Shown: positions 1 to 8,055 of the stretch, piece after piece
How positions within the stretch are numbered: the first letter of the stretch is position 1
Layout of the letters: each line of letters opens with the position of its first letter
Source of the DNA: Streptomyces sp. CB02009
GTDB taxonomy: Bacteria; Actinomycetota; Actinomycetes; Streptomycetales; Streptomycetaceae
DNA: 64,000 nucleotides
Assembly: GCF_001905825.1 (NCBI RefSeq)
Contig: NZ_LIVV01000006.1
Span: 496,001 to 560,000, forward strand
Direction: 5' to 3'
Notes under the pieces: generated by a model
Database searches by the model: none
The model's input: only the letters and a program-made list of their open reading frames with translations
Told to the model about the DNA's origin: nothing
Made by a program: the position numbers and the translations under genes

Positions 1-120
1 TTCACGTACATCGGCGTCCGCGGTGACGGCGCCCCGCAGTGGAAGTCCGGCGCGGGCAACGTCTACGCCGACGAGGGCAACCACTGGGACGTGACCTTCT
101 ACAACTGCGGCGGCTGCTGA
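1..120 (+). CDS. C-terminal end of a small secreted protein (partial)
   Basis: The first 39 codons read open from the window edge and end at TGA. The peptide is rich in Gly, Tyr and Trp and ends in NCGGC, with two Cys close to the C-terminus, which suits a disulfide-bonded exported protein. The real start lies outside the window. I do not recognise the family. Streptomyces codon use and the stop just ahead of the next gene's leader support a real gene end. Confidence 0.5.
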   Translation, partial: FTYIGVRGDGAPQWKSGAGNVYADEGNHWDVTFYNCGGC

Positions 121-160
121 CCGGCGGTTCCGGCCCGAAAGAGCCCTCTTCGGCGGTCAC

Positions 161-189
161 TTGGACTAACCGAAGGGGGTTCTTGGACT
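161..189 (+). promoter_or_regulatory. Direct repeat TTGGACT upstream of the GH101 gene
   Basis: The heptamer TTGGACT occurs at 161-167 and 183-189, start-to-start 22 bp, about two helical turns, 63 bp ahead of the GH101 start codon. It could be a paired site for an activator or repressor of the glycosidase gene. No convincing -35/-10 pair was found beside it. Regulatory role is inference. Confidence 0.25.
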
Positions 190-251
190 GGAGGGCCCCA
201 CGCGGCGCGATCTCGTTGACGGTGCCGCCGGGGCGGGGCCAACTAGAGCGC

Positions 252-3200
252 ATGTCCCTCCCCCCTTCGCGAAGAATCCGTGCGGCCTGTGCGCTCGCCG
301 TCGCTTCCTCCGCCGTGTTCGCCCTGGCCGGGCCCGCCCTGGCCGAGGGAGCCACGGCCGGGGGCACGGCAGCCGTCCCCGCGGCCGCCGACGCGGCGGC
401 AGCCGGCACCCCCGCATCAGGCAGCCCCGCATCAGGCGCCGCAGCCGCCGACGGCCCCGTCATCGCCTCCCGCCAGCTCTCCGTGGCCGTCGCCGAGGAC
501 TTCCCCCGCGTCCTCTCGTACACCGACCGCGCGAGCGGCGCCCGGCTCCTCGGCAGTACGGCCCCGGTCACGCAGATCGTCCTCAACGGCACCGCCCATG
601 ACGTCCGGGCCAAGGGCGCCCCCGTCCTGACCGGGTCCTCCGCCGCGTACACCCTGGCCTTCCCCGACCTGCCCGGCGTCGAGATCGACGCGCGGATCGG
701 CGTCGACGGGCGGACCACCACGTTCCGGGTGACCGCCGTTCGCGACACCGAGGGCTTCCGGGTCGGCACCCTCGACATACCGGGCCACGACCTGGTCTCC
801 GTCGGCTCCTCGGACGCCGGCGCCGCGACCGCCTTCACCCGGCTCGACCCGGACTCCACCCGTACCGCCGACGTCTTCGCCCAGGTCACCGACGCGACCG
901 CCGCCGAGACCACCCCGGTGGGCGCGAGCTACGCGATCGTCAGCACCGGGCGGCTCGCCGCGGCCGTCGAGTCCAACTCCAGCTACGACAAGCCCACCGG
1001 GGCCTCCGCCCGGGACGGCGCCCGCTTCTGGCACCAGGCCCGCAAGCAGGCCACCGCCACCGGCACCGAGACCCGCGTCGGCGTCTGGTCCGGCCAGTGG
1101 ACCTACCGCGGCGAGGGCGCCCCGAAGCCGGCGAGCGGCGACGGCCTGCCCTGGGCCAAGGTCGTCGTGACCCCCGACGCCAACGCCGACGGCACCACCG
1201 ACTGGCAGGACGGCGCCGTCGCCTTCCGGACGATCGGGATCAAGGCCCCCGGCAGCGAGGACACCCCCGACCGGGTCGTCGCCCACATTCCGTTCAACTT
1301 CGCCTCGCAGGCCACCCACCCCTTCCTGCGCACCCTCGACGACGTCAAGCGGATCTCGCTGTCCACCGACGGACTCGGCCAGTTCGCGCTGCTCAAGGGG
1401 TACGGCTCCGAGGGCCACGACTCCGCCCACCCCGACTACGGCGGCAACTACAACAAGCGGGCCGGCGGCCTCACGGACCTCAACGTCCTCCTCGAGGAGG
1501 GCCGGAAGTGGGGCGCGGACTTCGGCGTCCACGTCAACGCCACCGAGTCGTACCCCGAGGCGAAGAACTTCAGCGAGACCCTCGTCGACAAGACGAAGCC
1601 CGGCTGGAACTGGCTCAACCAGAGCTACTACATCGACCAGCGCCGCGACATCAACAGCGGCGACCTCGCCCGCCGCTTCCAGCAGCTGCGCGACGAGACC
1701 GACCGCAACCTCTCCACCCTCTACATCGACGTCTACTACACCCACGGCTGGATCGCCGACGAGACGATGAGGGCCGTCCAGGCGCAGGGCTGGAACGTCG
1801 CCACCGAGTGGTCCGAGAAGTTCGAGCGCGCCTCCCTCTGGTCCCACTGGGCCAACGACCTCGACTACGGCGGCGCCACCAACAAGGGCCTCAACTCGCA
1901 GATCGTCCGCTTCATCCGCAACGGCGAGAAGGACGTCTGGAACAACCACCCGGTCCTCGGCCAGACCGCCCTCGTCGACTTCGAGGGCTGGACCGGCGAG
2001 ACCGACTGGAGCGACTTCACCGCCAACATCTGGCAGCGGAACCTCCCCGCCAAGTACCTCCAGCAGCAGCGGATCACCCGCTGGAACGGCAACGACATCA
2101 CCTTCACCGGCGGGGTCCGCGGCACCGTCGAGGACGGCCGCCGCACCTTCTACGAGGACGGCCGCAAGGTCCTCGACGGCGAGAACTACCTGCTCCCCTG
2201 GTCCGACGGGAAGGGCCGCGGCGAGAAGCTCTACCACTACAACAAGGCGGGCGGCACCACCAGTTGGGCCGTCCCGGCCGGCGCCCGCTCGTACACGGTG
2301 TACAAGCTCACCGACAACGGCCGGGTGAAGACCGCCACCGTGCGTCCCGTCGGCGGGCGGATCACCCTCGACGCCGTCGCCGGACAGCCCTACGTCCTCC
2401 ACCCCGACCGCGCCCCCGCGCAGCCCGCCCCGAAGTGGGGCCAGGGCACCCCGGTGAAGGACCCCGGCTTCAACGACGCGAAGCTCGGCTCCTGGACCAG
2501 GACCGGCACCGTCGCCCGCGACACCGACGAGCAGGGCCGCAACAGCGCGAAGCTCTCCGGCACGGCCCCCGCCTCGGTCGGCCAGCGGATCACCGGCCTC
2601 ACCCCGGGCGAGCGGTACACCGCCTCCGCCCTGATCGAGGTCCAGCCCGGCGCCACCCGCCCCACCACCCTCTCGGTCGCCGGACGGTCCGTCACCGTCG
2701 AACGGTCCTCGCTGCAGGACCGGGTCGCCGCCTCCGACTGGAACGGCACCCGCTTCCAGCGCGCCAAGGTCACCTTCACCGCCCCGCGCCACGGCGGCAC
2801 CGAGCTGAGCGTCCGGGCCGCGAGCGGCAGCGCCGCCACCGTCCGGATCGACGACGTCCGGATCGTCGCCAACGACCCCGCCACCCGGCCCGGGACCGTG
2901 GTGTACGAGGACTTCGAAGCCGTCGACCAGGGCTGGGGCCCCTTCCTCAAGGGCGACGCCGGCGGTACGACCGACCCGCGGACCCACATCGCCCAGCTCC
3001 ACGCCCCCTACACCCAGGCCGGCTGGAACGGGAAGCTGATCGACGACGTGATCGGCGGCGCCGAGTCCCTCAAGTCCCACGACGAGAACAGCGGACTCGT
3101 CTACCGGACGGCGCCCTGGACCGTCCCCATGAAGGACGGCCACACCTACCGCGTCGCGTACGACTACCGGTCGAGCCACGCGGGCGCGTACGAGTGGATC

Positions 3201-4193
3201 ACCGGCTACGACCGGGCGAACGGGACCTCCGTGGAGACCCGCCGCACCCCGATCGGACAGCAGCGGGACAGCGGGCACTTCTCCGAGACGGTCACCGCCG
3301 GCTGCGGCGACACCTGGACCGGGCTGCGCAAGCGCGGTGACGCCCCCGACGGCGCCGACTTCGTCCTCGACGCCTTCACCGTCACCGACCTCGGCCCGGC
3401 CGCCGAACGCGCCGCCTGCGGCACGCTCGCCGTCACCGCCCCCGAGACGCTGGAGCCCGGCCGCCCGAACCAGGTCACCGCCACCTTCGGCAACGACGAG
3501 GCCACCGAGGTCTCCGGCGCCCTGGCCGCGCTCACCCTCCCGGCGGGCTGGACCGCCGAACCGGCCGCGCCCGTCACCCTGGGCGCGGTCGCGCCGGGCG
3601 GGAAGGCCACCGCGACCTGGCAGGTGACGCCCCCGGTGGACGCGGCGTACCGGCCGTACACCCTGGACGCCTCCGTCACGTACGCCCTCGGGGGAGGGGA
3701 GCGGAAGCTCACCGCCGCCACCACCGTCCGTACGCTGCCCCCGCCGCCCACCGCCGACAGCTGGGCCAGCGATCTCGACTGGACCTCGGCCACCAACGGC
3801 TGGGGCCCCGTCGAGCGCGACCTCTCCAACGGTGAGACCGGCACCGGCGACGGCTCCCCGCTGCGCATCGGGGGAGTGACGTACGCCAAGGGCCTGGGCA
3901 GCCACGCGCCCGCGAAGGTCCGCTACTACCTGGGCGGCCGCTGCACCTCCCTCACCGCCGAGGTCGGGGTGGACGACGTCCAGACCAGCCGGGGCTCCGT
4001 CCAGTTCAGCGTCCTCGCCGACGGCGCCGAGCGGGTGAAGTCCCCGGTCCTCAGGTCCTCGGACGCGGCCTGGCCGCTCACCGCCGACGTGACCGGCGCC
4101 ACCTGGGTCGATCTGGTGGTCTCCGACAGCGGCGACGGCAACGGCAACGACCACGCGGACTGGGGCGGCGCCCGCTTCCACTGCGGAGGCTGA
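252..4193 (+). CDS. Secreted endo-alpha-N-acetylgalactosaminidase, GH101
   Basis: 1313 aa. It should release the core-1 disaccharide Gal-beta-1,3-GalNAc from Ser/Thr of mucin-type O-glycoproteins outside the cell. Residues 1-31 are a Sec signal peptide (RR, hydrophobic stretch, ALA cleavage site). The GH101 core follows: the LYIDVYYT strand gives the likely nucleophile Asp493, and ATEWSEKFE gives the likely acid/base Glu519. Further family motifs are YGGATNKGLNS and VDFEGWTGETDW. Galactose-binding-like segments cover about 790-1050, a NEW3-like beta domain about 1065-1160, and an NPCBM carbohydrate-binding module about 1170-1313. The ATG at 252 is chosen because the signal peptide begins there; the frame is open upstream but that part is not secretion-like. 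The gene stands alone between a secreted-protein gene and accB. Assignment rests on motif recognition, with no alignment run. Confidence 0.88.
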   Translation: MSLPPSRRIRAACALAVASSAVFALAGPALAEGATAGGTAAVPAAADAAAAGTPASGSPASGAAAADGPVIASRQLSVAVAEDFPRVLSYTDRASGARLLGSTAPVTQIVLNGTAHDVRAKGAPVLTGSSAAYTLAFPDLPGVEIDARIGVDGRTTTFRVTAVRDTEGFRVGTLDIPGHDLVSVGSSDAGAATAFTRLDPDSTRTADVFAQVTDATAAETTPVGASYAIVSTGRLAAAVESNSSYDKPTGASARDGARFWHQARKQATATGTETRVGVWSGQWTYRGEGAPKPASGDGLPWAKVVVTPDANADGTTDWQDGAVAFRTIGIKAPGSEDTPDRVVAHIPFNFASQATHPFLRTLDDVKRISLSTDGLGQFALLKGYGSEGHDSAHPDYGGNYNKRAGGLTDLNVLLEEGRKWGADFGVHVNATESYPEAKNFSETLVDKTKPGWNWLNQSYYIDQRRDINSGDLARRFQQLRDETDRNLSTLYIDVYYTHGWIADETMRAVQAQGWNVATEWSEKFERASLWSHWANDLDYGGATNKGLNSQIVRFIRNGEKDVWNNHPVLGQTALVDFEGWTGETDWSDFTANIWQRNLPAKYLQQQRITRWNGNDITFTGGVRGTVEDGRRTFYEDGRKVLDGENYLLPWSDGKGRGEKLYHYNKAGGTTSWAVPAGARSYTVYKLTDNGRVKTATVRPVGGRITLDAVAGQPYVLHPDRAPAQPAPKWGQGTPVKDPGFNDAKLGSWTRTGTVARDTDEQGRNSAKLSGTAPASVGQRITGLTPGERYTASALIEVQPGATRPTTLSVAGRSVTVERSSLQDRVAASDWNGTRFQRAKVTFTAPRHGGTELSVRAASGSAATVRIDDVRIVANDPATRPGTVVYEDFEAVDQGWGPFLKGDAGGTTDPRTHIAQLHAPYTQAGWNGKLIDDVIGGAESLKSHDENSGLVYRTAPWTVPMKDGHTYRVAYDYRSSHAGAYEWITGYDRANGTSVETRRTPIGQQRDSGHFSETVTAGCGDTWTGLRKRGDAPDGADFVLDAFTVTDLGPAAERAACGTLAVTAPETLEPGRPNQVTATFGNDEATEVSGALAALTLPAGWTAEPAAPVTLGAVAPGGKATATWQVTPPVDAAYRPYTLDASVTYALGGGERKLTAATTVRTLPPPPTADSWASDLDWTSATNGWGPVERDLSNGETGTGDGSPLRIGGVTYAKGLGSHAPAKVRYYLGGRCTSLTAEVGVDDVQTSRGSVQFSVLADGAERVKSPVLRSSDAAWPLTADVTGATWVDLVVSDSGDGNGNDHADWGGARFHCGG

Positions 4194-4210
4194 CCCCGGA
4201 GACGAGCCAC

Positions 4211-4244
4211 GGGGCCCGCGACCCTTCCGGGGGGCGCGGGCCCC
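4211..4244 (+). terminator. Rho-independent-type hairpin after the GH101 gene
   Basis: Perfect 10-bp inverted repeat, GGGGCCCGCG at 4211-4220 and CGCGGGCCCC at 4235-4244, with a 14-nt loop. It starts 18 nt after the GH101 stop. There is no U-tract, as is usual in Streptomyces. Confidence 0.7.
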
Positions 4245-4467
4245 TTCGGCGCCATGGACTACCTTGTGGGCGAAGCGGAGGCGGCGTCGGCCCGACGGAT
4301 CCGGGCCCACCGAGGTCTATGTTGAACCCCTACAAACACGAGGGGTACCTGGCTGTTGACTCGTGCTGAACAGTTCGTCGTTCTGTCCAGCCCCACCAGG
4401 AATCGACACGGGAGACTGTACGGAGTCGACTGCGGGGTTTTCTTGTCCGACTTCGTAGGGTCGGTAC

Positions 4468-6051
4468 ATGACCGTTGTGGACCAGATCCCGAGCGAGCCC
4501 GCTGACGCCCGTGGCCGAGTGGCCGAGCTGCACGTCCTGCGCGAGCAGGCCCTGCGCGGCCCGAGTGACCGCGCGACCGAGGCCCAGCACGCGAAGGGCA
4601 AGCTGACGGCGCGCGAACGCATCGAGCTGCTGCTCGATCCGGGCTCCTTCAGCGAGGTCGAGCAGCTCCGCCGGCACCGCGCCCAGGGCTTCGGCCTGGA
4701 GGCGAAGAAGCCGTACACCGACGGTGTGATCACCGGATGGGGCACGGTCGAGGGCCGCACGGTCTTCGTCTACGCGCACGACTTCCGGATCTTCGGCGGC
4801 GCGCTGGGCGAGGCCCACGCGACGAAGATCCACAAGATCATGGACATGGCCATCGCGGCCGGTGCCCCGCTGGTCTCCCTGAACGACGGCGCGGGCGCCC
4901 GCATCCAGGAGGGCGTCTCGGCGCTCGCCGGCTACGGCGGCATCTTCCAGCGCAACACCCGCGCGAGCGGTGTCATCCCGCAGATCTCGGTGATGCTCGG
5001 CCCGTGCGCCGGCGGCGCGGCCTACAGCCCGGCGCTGACGGACTTCGTCTTCATGGTCCGCGAGACCTCGCAGATGTTCATCACCGGACCGGACGTCGTG
5101 AAGGCGGTCACCGGTGAGGAGATCACCCAGAACGGCCTCGGCGGCGCCGACGTCCACGCGGGTGTCTCCGGTGTCTCGCACTTCGCGTACGACGACGAGG
5201 AGACCTGCATCGCGGAGGTCCGCTACCTCCTGTCGATGCTCCCGCAGAACAACCGCGAGAACCCGCCGACCGTCGCCTCCGAGGACCCGGCGGACCGCCG
5301 CTCCGAGGTCCTCCTCGACCTGGTCCCGGCCGACGGCAACCGCCCGTACGACATGCACAAGGTCATCGAGGAGCTCGTCGACGACGGCGACTACCTGGAG
5401 ATCCACGAGCGCTGGGCCCGCAACATCATCTGCGCGCTGGCCCGCCTCGACGGCCAGGTCGTCGGCCTCGTCGCCAACCAGCCGCAGACGCTGGCCGGTG
5501 TCCTCGACATCGAGGCCTCCGAGAAGGCCGCCCGCTTCGTGCAGATGTGCGACGCCTTCAACATCCCGATCATCACCCTTCTGGACGTACCCGGCTTCCT
5601 GCCGGGCGTCGACCAGGAGCACGGTGGAATCATCCGCCACGGCGCGAAGCTGCTGTACGCGTACTGCAACGCGACCGTGCCCCGGATCAGCCTGATCCTG
5701 CGCAAGGCCTACGGCGGCGCGTACATCGTCATGGACTCCCAGTCCATCGGCGCCGACCTGACGTACGCCTGGCCCACCAACGAAATCGCGGTCATGGGCG
5801 CCGAAGGCGCCGCCAACGTGATCTTCCGCAAGCAGATCGCGGAGGCCGAGGACCCCGAGGCCATGCGGGCCCGCATGGTCAAGGAGTACAAGGCCGAGCT
5901 GATGCACCCGTACTACGCGGCGGAGCGCGGCCTGGTCGATGACGTCATCGACCCCGCCGACACCCGCCAGGTGCTCATCAGGTCCCTCGCGATGCTCCGC
6001 ACCAAGCACGCCGACCTGCCGTCCCGCAAGCACGGCAACCCGCCTCAGTAA
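4468..6051 (+). CDS. accB: Acyl-CoA carboxylase beta subunit (carboxyltransferase), AccB type
   Basis: 527 aa, usual length. It moves the carboxyl group from biotin (on an AccA alpha subunit encoded elsewhere) to acetyl-CoA or propionyl-CoA, giving malonyl- or methylmalonyl-CoA for fatty acids and polyketides. The N-terminal carboxyltransferase half has GARIQEGV and GPCAGGAAYSPAL; the C-terminal half has GFLPGVDQEHGGIIRHGAKL and KAYGGAYIVM. The residue in the specificity position is Ile420, as published for S. coelicolor AccB, whereas PccB has Asp422, so I call this AccB rather than propionyl-specific PccB. The epsilon gene follows after 14 nt, forming an operon. The start ATG agrees with the family N-terminus I remember (MTVVD). 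Confidence 0.93.
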   Translation: MTVVDQIPSEPADARGRVAELHVLREQALRGPSDRATEAQHAKGKLTARERIELLLDPGSFSEVEQLRRHRAQGFGLEAKKPYTDGVITGWGTVEGRTVFVYAHDFRIFGGALGEAHATKIHKIMDMAIAAGAPLVSLNDGAGARIQEGVSALAGYGGIFQRNTRASGVIPQISVMLGPCAGGAAYSPALTDFVFMVRETSQMFITGPDVVKAVTGEEITQNGLGGADVHAGVSGVSHFAYDDEETCIAEVRYLLSMLPQNNRENPPTVASEDPADRRSEVLLDLVPADGNRPYDMHKVIEELVDDGDYLEIHERWARNIICALARLDGQVVGLVANQPQTLAGVLDIEASEKAARFVQMCDAFNIPIITLLDVPGFLPGVDQEHGGIIRHGAKLLYAYCNATVPRISLILRKAYGGAYIVMDSQSIGADLTYAWPTNEIAVMGAEGAANVIFRKQIAEAEDPEAMRARMVKEYKAELMHPYYAAERGLVDDVIDPADTRQVLIRSLAMLRTKHADLPSRKHGNPPQ

Positions 6052-6065
6052 GAGGAGTCATCCAC

Positions 6066-6269
6066 GTGACAACCCCTGCCAACCTTCTCCGCGTCGAGAA
6101 GGGCCACGCCGACCCCGAGGAGCTGGCGGCCATCACGGCCGTCCTGCTCGCCCGTGCCGCCGCCCGGTCCGACGAGGACAGCGCCGCGGGCCACCGCGGC
6201 CGCACCACGGCCGGCTGGCGCCGCCTGGAGCGCGAGCACGGCTTCCGCGCGCCGCACAGCTGGCGCTGA
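6066..6269 (+). CDS. accE: Acyl-CoA carboxylase epsilon subunit
   Basis: 67 aa, GTG start with AGGAG about 8 nt upstream. Small actinobacterial acyl-CoA carboxylase epsilon subunits stabilise the alpha-beta complex and raise its activity. The C-terminal half has the typical pattern GWRRLEREHGFRAPHSWR, and the N-terminal LLRVEKGHADPEELAA helix is also family-like. It lies 14 nt behind accB and should be cotranscribed and translated in a fixed ratio with it. A strong terminator follows directly. Confidence 0.88.
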   Translation: MTTPANLLRVEKGHADPEELAAITAVLLARAAARSDEDSAAGHRGRTTAGWRRLEREHGFRAPHSWR

Positions 6270-6278
6270 GCGTCCGAG

Positions 6279-6317
6279 AGAGGGCCTGAACCCGGTGTGA
6301 CCGGGTTCAGGCCCTCT
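6279..6317 (+). terminator. Terminator of accBE
   Basis: Perfect 18-bp inverted repeat (6279-6296 and 6300-6317) with a 3-nt GTG loop, followed by TTTC on the plus strand. It lies 9 nt after accE and can also block minus-strand read-through from the conservon. Confidence 0.85.
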
Positions 6318-6371
6318 TTCGCGCTCCCGGGCCCTCACGCGCCGTCTGCGGGCCCTGACGCGCCGTGCACG

Positions 6372-6409
6372 CCGAAGGCCGCGTCCCCCTGAGGGAACGC
6401 GGCCTTCGG
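6372..6409 (-). terminator. Terminator of the accE-proximal conservon
   Basis: Perfect 13-bp inverted repeat CCGAAGGCCGCGT (6372-6384) and ACGCGGCCTTCGG (6397-6409), with a 12-nt loop. It lies 19 nt beyond the cvnD stop on the minus strand. Confidence 0.75.
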
Positions 6410-6428
6410 TACGGGCGCCGGGGGACAG

Positions 6429-7010
6429 CTACCGCAGGCGGGCCATGAGGGCGTGCTCGACCAGGGTGATGAGCGCGCTCTTGGCGTCGGCGCGGTGCCG
6501 GGCGTCGGTGGTGATGATGGGGGTGTCCGGGCCGATCTGGAGGGCCTCGCGGACCTCTTCCGGCTGGTAGGGCTGTGCGCCGTCGAAGCCGTTGAGGGCG
6601 ATGACGAAGGGCAGGCCGCTGTTCTCGAAGTAGTCGACCGCGGGGAAGCAGTCGGCGAGGCGGCGGGTGTCGACGAGGACGACGGCGCCGATGGCGCCGC
6701 GGACCAGGTCGTCCCACATGAACCAGAAGCGGTCCTGACCAGGCGTACCGAAGAGGTACAGGATCAGGTCCTGGTCCAGGGTGATGCGGCCGAAGTCCAT
6801 GGCGACGGTCGTCGTCTTCTTGTCGCCGGTGTGCGTGAGGTCGTCGATGCCCGCGGACGCAGACGTCATGACGGCTTCGGTACGCAGCGGATTGATCTCA
6901 GAGACGGCGCCGACGAACGTGGTCTTGCCCACGCCGAAGCCACCCGCCACCACGATCTTCGCGCTGGTGGTTGAACGGGCCGCGCCGCCGCTAGAGCTTG
7001 CGAAGTCCAC
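6429..7010 (-). CDS. cvnD: Conservon GTPase CvnD (accE-proximal copy)
   Basis: 193 aa Ras/MglA-like small GTPase, last gene of the conservon. Conservon proteins are reported to form a membrane-linked complex acting in development and metabolism, with CvnD as the GTP-binding part. P-loop GGFGVGKT at 23-30, switch II FGTPGQDRF, and a degenerate G4 box NGFD in place of N/TKxD. GTG start at 7010; the first 20 nt overlap the end of cvnC, so translation is coupled. It differs from the second copy at only about four residues (D/G, K/T, D/G and the last R/K) and the DNA is also nearly identical. Confidence 0.9.
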   Translation of the reverse strand: MDFASSSGGAARSTTSAKIVVAGGFGVGKTTFVGAVSEINPLRTEAVMTSASAGIDDLTHTGDKKTTTVAMDFGRITLDQDLILYLFGTPGQDRFWFMWDDLVRGAIGAVVLVDTRRLADCFPAVDYFENSGLPFVIALNGFDGAQPYQPEEVREALQIGPDTPIITTDARHRADAKSALITLVEHALMARLR

Positions 7011-7542
7011 TGAGCACCCTTTCGAGCAGTGTCACGTCTGGCTGACCGCCGGCGGCCTCGTCGCCGCCCGGCTGGTGGATGGCGACGAGCCCGGCCTCTG
7101 CCAGGTCGGCCACGAGGATTCGGGCGACGCCGAGGGGGATGGAGAGAAGGGCCGAGATCTCGGCGACCGACTTGATCTCGAAGCACAGCCGGCAGATCCG
7201 CTGGTGCTCGGGCAACTGCCCCTGCAGCCGGGACGGATCGGCCGTCGTGCTGACCAGTGCCTCGATGGCGAGCTGGTAGCGCGGCCGGGTCCGGCCGCCG
7301 GTCATCGCGTACGGACGCACCAGCGGGTTGTGCGAGCCGCCGGAGCTGCTGGAGCCTGCGGCGGACTGGGCACGCGAGGAGCCCTGCGCACCCGCGGGCT
7401 GGGCGTGAGGCTGCCGATAGGGCTGCGATACGCCCTGTCTGCTCGGGGCGGAGGGAAAGTTGAACCGGTTCTGCGCGGTCTCGCCGAGCGGCTGGTGCCC
7501 GTCATAACCGTTGTAGGGGCTTGAGCCCGGTGGTGTTCCCAC
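6991..7542 (-). CDS. cvnC: Conservon DUF742 protein CvnC (accE-proximal copy)
   Basis: 183 aa from the GTG at 7542. The N-terminal 80 residues are a low-complexity region rich in Q, S, G and P. The DUF742 winged-helix-like domain begins near LVRPYAMTGGRTRP and holds the conserved core EHQRICRLC and PLGVARILVADLAEAG. I prefer GTG 7542 over ATG 7572 because a GGAGGAGGAG Shine-Dalgarno lies 7 nt before it, whereas ATG 7572 has AAGGG only 2 nt away. It overlaps cvnD by 20 nt. The domain is known from conservons; its biochemical role is not established. Confidence 0.87.
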   Translation of the reverse strand: MGTPPGSSPYNGYDGHQPLGETAQNRFNFPSAPSRQGVSQPYRQPHAQPAGAQGSSRAQSAAGSSSSGGSHNPLVRPYAMTGGRTRPRYQLAIEALVSTTADPSRLQGQLPEHQRICRLCFEIKSVAEISALLSIPLGVARILVADLAEAGLVAIHQPGGDEAAGGQPDVTLLERVLSGLRKL

Positions 7543-7584
7543 GTCTCCTCCTCCGACTGCCTCGCGGTCCATGTCCCTTGGAAC

Positions 7585-7616
7585 CGCGCCACCGCACCTT
7601 ACGGGGCGGTGGCGCG
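7585..7616 (-). other. Stem-loop between cvnB and cvnC (accE-proximal conservon)
   Basis: Perfect 11-bp inverted repeat CGCGCCACCGC (7585-7595) and GCGGTGGCGCG (7606-7616), with a 10-nt loop, in the 92-nt gap between cvnB and cvnC. It may be an internal attenuator or an RNA stability element, so that cvnAB and cvnCD are made in different amounts. The second conservon has a different hairpin at the same place. Confidence 0.6.
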
Positions 7617-7634
7617 AAACGCACTGTCTGTCTG

Positions 7635-8054
7635 TTAGTTGAGAAGACTTCCCTGAAGCTCCGCCCGGAGGTCGGGAGTCAGGACGGTGCCCGCGCGGTC
7701 CACGAGCAGCGCCATCTCGTAGCCCACGAGACCGATGTCCGCCTCGGGGTGGGCGAGCACGGCCAGCGAGGAGCCGTCCGAGATCGACATGATGAAGAGG
7801 AAGCCGCGCTCCATCTCCACCACGGTCTGATTGACCGCACCACCCTCGAAGATCCGGGACGCGCCCGCGGTCAGCGAGGTCAGTCCGGAGGCGACGGCCG
7901 CCAGCTGGTCGGCGCGGTCACGGGGGAAACCCTCGGACATCGCCAGCAGGAGTCCGTCGGCGGAGACCACCACCGTGTGGGACACCCCGGGGGTGTTGTC
8001 CACGAAGTTGGTGATCAACCAGTTCAGATTCTGCGCCGCCTGGCTCATGCTCAC
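7635..8054 (-). CDS. cvnB: Conservon roadblock/LC7 protein CvnB (accE-proximal copy)
   Basis: 139 aa Roadblock/LC7-fold protein, the MglB-like partner expected to act on the CvnD GTPase. The core has VSADGLLLAMSEG, RADQLAAVASGLTSL and the C-terminal TPDLRAELQGSL. GTG at 8054 is chosen because AGGAG lies 7 nt upstream; ATG 8048 is 13 nt away. The start is 1 nt past the cvnA stop, so the two genes are translationally coupled. About nine residues differ from the second CvnB. Confidence 0.9.
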   Translation of the reverse strand: MSMSQAAQNLNWLITNFVDNTPGVSHTVVVSADGLLLAMSEGFPRDRADQLAAVASGLTSLTAGASRIFEGGAVNQTVVEMERGFLFIMSISDGSSLAVLAHPEADIGLVGYEMALLVDRAGTVLTPDLRAELQGSLLN

Positions 8055-8055
8055 A

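Noticed and set aside
39..251. N-terminal extension of the GH101 frame up to position 39.
   Set aside because: It overlaps the end of the preceding gene and places the signal peptide internally.
432..4310. Long open frame on the minus strand opposite the GH101 gene, and similar giant antisense frames opposite smc, cvnA and gltX.
   Set aside because: High-GC coding DNA leaves antisense frames free of stops; the predicted proteins are Gly/Val/Asp/Arg-biased with no domains, and the opposite frames carry clear families.
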